Assembly (NCBI GenBank): GCA_963922565.1
Contig: CAWUIQ010000131.1
Span: forward strand, 1-6,882
Origin: JBCBKL01 sp963922565
GTDB lineage: Bacteria > Pseudomonadota > Alphaproteobacteria > Rhodobacterales > Rhodobacteraceae
DNA: 6,882 bases
Direction of reading: 5' to 3'
Both the position numbers and the translations under genes were made by a program. The notes beneath the pieces were generated by a model. That model was not told the DNA's origin, did not search any database, and saw only the letters and a list, made by a program, of their open reading frames with translations. Positions 5,093 through 6,882 of the stretch are shown here, one piece after another (within the stretch, counting starts at the first letter, position 1; each line of letters begins with the position of its first letter).

Positions 5093-6064
5093 CTATCGAC
5101 AGTATTCGCCAGTAACGTCTTTGCCGCCATTGGTGACGGTGCGGGTCTCGAACGCATAACAGTCGGGTCGGCCAGAAGGGCTGTATCGAATGTAATAGTC
5201 GGCCCCTTGGTACCGGTAATCCATGCTGCGCAGCCCGTCGTCCTGTTGCGTGAAGACCAGACCCTCGACCCCGCCGCGGGGTGGGCGCCCGGGGTCTACT
5301 CCGCCGCCATCCGCGTGGGTCAAGGGTCGAACCCGCGGCAGCTGGTCAAAGTCGGAAACCTCACCCATCAGGCATTGCACGATGTAAGGCGCGTCAGCCG
5401 AGGTGTGGTACCGATAACCGAAGGTGGCATCCGGCTGGCCGTTGCAGACATCCAGCGCCCCTGCGGGAACAGCCGATCCATCGGGGTTGTTGTCGCCGTA
5501 GATCGGGAAACCGTCAAACCCCCAGCCGATGATCGCGTCATCGCCCGCATTGTCCATCTGTTCGATCATGCAGGTCGGCTTGACGTGGTAGTGGTAGTCA
5601 TCCCCACGCCCGGCATGGCCACCACACACATCCAGCTGGCCGGTCTGATATGTGTCGTGCCGGGCCTGATGGTGGGCGAGGTCCGCTTGGGTCATCTCTC
5701 CGCCGGCGGTGTAGTCGTAGATCGGTACGCCGTTCACGGCGACCCCTAGCGCCGCATCGCGTGTAAGCGGGGTGCTGCCCAGAATCGGGTCAAGCAGGAT
5801 GGGGGCGGCGAAGTCGGCAGGCACAGGCACCTGTTCATTGGTGTTCACGATGCCCGTCATCAGTTCATGGTCCGGATAGGTGTCCGAAGTGATCGTTGCA
5901 TGGGTGTCGGTGCAGGTGACGGTCACGCTGTCGGCAAAGCCTGCATCGGCCACTGAGGCGGCGATCGCACCGCAGTGATCATCATGTGGGTGGACCGGAC
6001 CCGACAGTGCGACGATTGTGAGGGCTATGCAGGCGAAAAACCGAAAGATCGGCGCGCGTGTCAT
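5093..6064 (-). CDS. Secreted YHYH domain-containing protein
   Basis: A 323-residue protein with an N-terminal signal peptide: basic and aromatic start MTRAPIFRF, a hydrophobic core to about residue 22, then a His/Asp-rich start of the mature part (VHPHDDHC, 24-31). The defining motif YHYH is at 157-160 in GDDYHYHVKPTC. Around it are GVPIYDY (112-118), DVCGGHAG (145-152), GWGFDGFPIYG (180-190), and a second, related YRYH (217-220) with PYIVQCLMG just after. The Cys, His and Tyr content suggests disulfides and perhaps metal binding, but the family has no established function I can name. The C-terminal third has a Gly/Pro/Arg-rich linker and a tyrosine-rich segment. Its start overlaps the stop of the preceding gene by 4 bp (ATGA), so translation of the two is probably coupled. 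I see no clear terminator after it. Confidence 0.9.
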   Translation of the reverse strand: MTRAPIFRFFACIALTIVALSGPVHPHDDHCGAIAASVADAGFADSVTVTCTDTHATITSDTYPDHELMTGIVNTNEQVPVPADFAAPILLDPILGSTPLTRDAALGVAVNGVPIYDYTAGGEMTQADLAHHQARHDTYQTGQLDVCGGHAGRGDDYHYHVKPTCMIEQMDNAGDDAIIGWGFDGFPIYGDNNPDGSAVPAGALDVCNGQPDATFGYRYHTSADAPYIVQCLMGEVSDFDQLPRVRPLTHADGGGVDPGRPPRGGVEGLVFTQQDDGLRSMDYRYQGADYYIRYSPSGRPDCYAFETRTVTNGGKDVTGEYCR

Positions 6065-6702
6065 TCCACCACCATCCGGCAGAGCACCGTGTTGCTTTGT
6101 TCAAGGTCGGGGCCCCAGATGAATTCGGCCTCAGTGGCCCAGGTGATGCCGTCATACCCGCCTTTCGGGTCGACCGCTTGCGCTGAATAGACCGTGGCCG
6201 AGGGCCAGTCGCTCGCGTCAAACGCGGGCTGGTCCCATCCGCTTGGGGGATCGGTGATTTCGAAACCGCATGCATCCTTGCCCGCGACCGGCTCGGCCAC
6301 GCGTTCGCAGGATTTATCCAGCGGCGCCGTGTGCGTGACGAGGCACCGCCAGTCGTCATTGCTGACGGCCACTATGTCGCCCGACGCATCCCGGATCTGG
6401 ACGATCACGCCCCCGTCGCCCATCTGCTGGCGGCGCGTTCCGATGTATTCCAAACCGGTATCGTTTTCCTTGAAATCCATCGCCACAAGCCCGATCGCGA
6501 AGGGTCGCTCGGCCTCAAACGTGAAGCTTTCGGCGTTGAACGAGCGTTCGGTGGTGATTGGCACGCTGTCTTCGGCCACTTGGGTGCCGTTGATGCGCAG
6601 TTCGAACCAGTTGTCAGCCCAGATGTCGGCGGAAAACGGTTCAGCTGCGAGCGGAACGGCAGGGAAGGCAAGCATGGCCACGAGCGGGAGAGTACGAGGC
6701 AT
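6061..6702 (-). CDS. Secreted hypothetical protein with beta-sandwich-like domain, partner of the YHYH protein
   Basis: A 213-residue protein I do not recognise by name. Residues 1-20 are a signal peptide (MPRTLPLVAMLAFPAVPLAA), with a probable cut after LAA. The mature chain has two parts. Residues about 24-115 (ADNWFELRINGTQVAEDS, then alternating strands and IVQIRDASGDIV) resemble the N-terminal half of a galactose-binding-like beta-sandwich. The second half, with FDASDWPSATVYS (161-173) and FIWGPDLEQSNTVLCR (194-209), resembles carbohydrate-binding jelly rolls. Four cysteines (120, 132, 145, 208) could form two disulfides. The ATG is preceded on its strand by AAAGGA about 8 nt upstream. 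The stop overlaps the YHYH start by 4 bp, so the two proteins are probably made together. The sugar-binding idea is only a fold-style guess. Confidence 0.8.
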   Translation of the reverse strand: MPRTLPLVAMLAFPAVPLAAEPFSADIWADNWFELRINGTQVAEDSVPITTERSFNAESFTFEAERPFAIGLVAMDFKENDTGLEYIGTRRQQMGDGGVIVQIRDASGDIVAVSNDDWRCLVTHTAPLDKSCERVAEPVAGKDACGFEITDPPSGWDQPAFDASDWPSATVYSAQAVDPKGGYDGITWATEAEFIWGPDLEQSNTVLCRMVVE

Positions 6703-6719
6703 GGGGCTGTCCTTTCGGT

Positions 6720-6739
6720 CGCGCTTAGGTCTAAACGCG
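6720..6739. promoter_or_regulatory. Near-perfect palindrome upstream of the YHYH operon
   Basis: CGCGCTTAG (6720-6728) and CTAAACGCG (6731-6739) are inverted arms around GT, with eight of nine positions matching. It ends 17 bp before the start codon at 6702 (minus strand) and could be an operator or a leader hairpin. I found no convincing -35/-10 pair nearby. Confidence 0.4.
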
Positions 6740-6756
6740 CGGACCGTGTCGTTCTG

Positions 6757-6792
6757 TCGGCGGATGTGTCGGGGTGCTCGGAAATCCGCCGA
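6757..6792 (-). repeat. Long-loop inverted repeat after the right-edge gene
   Basis: TCGGCGGAT (6757-6765) and ATCCGCCGA (6784-6792) are perfect 9-bp GC-rich arms separated by 18 bp. On the minus strand it starts 8 nt after the stop of the partial right-edge gene, where a terminator would sit. No T-run follows, so it may act as a 3' stabilising hairpin or be a Rho-dependent end, or be a protein-binding dyad for the YHYH operon. Confidence 0.45.
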
Positions 6793-6800
6793 AGTCGCCC

Positions 6801-6881
6801 TCAGCCACTGCCCATGCGTTTTCGCCTGTCCTTGATCCGCTCGTTCGCCGCAGCGGTGCCGTCATGGAACGAGCCAAAGAG
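6801..6881 (-). CDS. Partial CDS, C-terminal end of an unidentified protein
   Basis: A minus-strand open frame enters from beyond the right edge and ends at TGA (6801-6803) after 26 residues. The end is hydrophilic and basic (GTAAANERIKDRRKRMGSG), as in a charged helical C-terminal tail. The 98-bp gap to the next gene and the inverted repeat in it suit a gene end. It is too short to identify, and the frame could be open by chance. Confidence 0.35.
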   Translation of the reverse strand, partial: LFGSFHDGTAAANERIKDRRKRMGSG

Positions 6882-6882
6882 C

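Noticed and set aside
5207..5749. A 180-codon plus-strand frame inside the YHYH gene
   Set aside because: It is antisense to YHYH, GWGFDGFPIYG and other conserved motifs of the real gene.
6194..6835. A 213-codon plus-strand frame over the secreted beta-sandwich gene
   Set aside because: The minus-strand frame has a signal peptide, a ribosome-binding site and an operon overlap; this frame has none of these.

Overview
The window looks like chromosome from an alphaproteobacterium, most likely Rhodobacterales (Roseobacter/Paracoccus-like). It is GC-rich, its ribosome-binding sites are strong AGGAG/GGAGG types, and it holds a ribbon-helix-helix protein starting MCEVFAGQDP, a form I associate with that order. 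The assignment is inferred from gene content and style, not from a marker gene.

Layout. Positions 1-506 hold no gene I can support. A secreted YHS-domain protein (507-941, +) follows, with a probable terminator at 1061-1096. A GntR/FCD repressor (1252-1908, -) and a ribbon-helix-helix protein (2019-2312, +) are divergent, and a 16-bp perfect palindrome, ATTTCGTATACGAAAT, lies between them as the likely GntR operator. The short gap 2313-2420 contains nested inverted repeats and the probable promoter of a three-gene operon on the + strand: a glyoxalase I-like VOC enzyme (2421-2816, TTG start), a Tat-exported small subunit of the gluconate 2-dehydrogenase subunit 3 type (2837-3361), and a GMC flavoprotein dehydrogenase (3383-4957). 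A strong intrinsic terminator (4967-4992) closes it. Converging on it from the right is a two-gene operon on the - strand: a secreted beta-sandwich-like protein (6061-6702) overlapping by 4 bp a secreted YHYH-domain protein (5093-6064). The right edge carries the last 26 codons of another - strand gene.

How the genes may work together. The small subunit and the GMC protein should form a periplasmic FAD-dependent dehydrogenase. The small subunit carries the only export signal, so the flavoprotein is probably carried across with it. The GMC protein has a C-x5-C-x3-C motif matching the cysteine spacing that I recall for the [3Fe-4S] ligands of bacterial FAD glucose dehydrogenases. The cytochrome c subunit usual in such complexes is missing from this operon. 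The substrate is unknown. Co-transcription with a glyoxalase I-like gene suggests a link to a reactive aldehyde or 2-oxoaldehyde, which is inference. The YHYH pair is a separate envelope or secreted module of unknown function.
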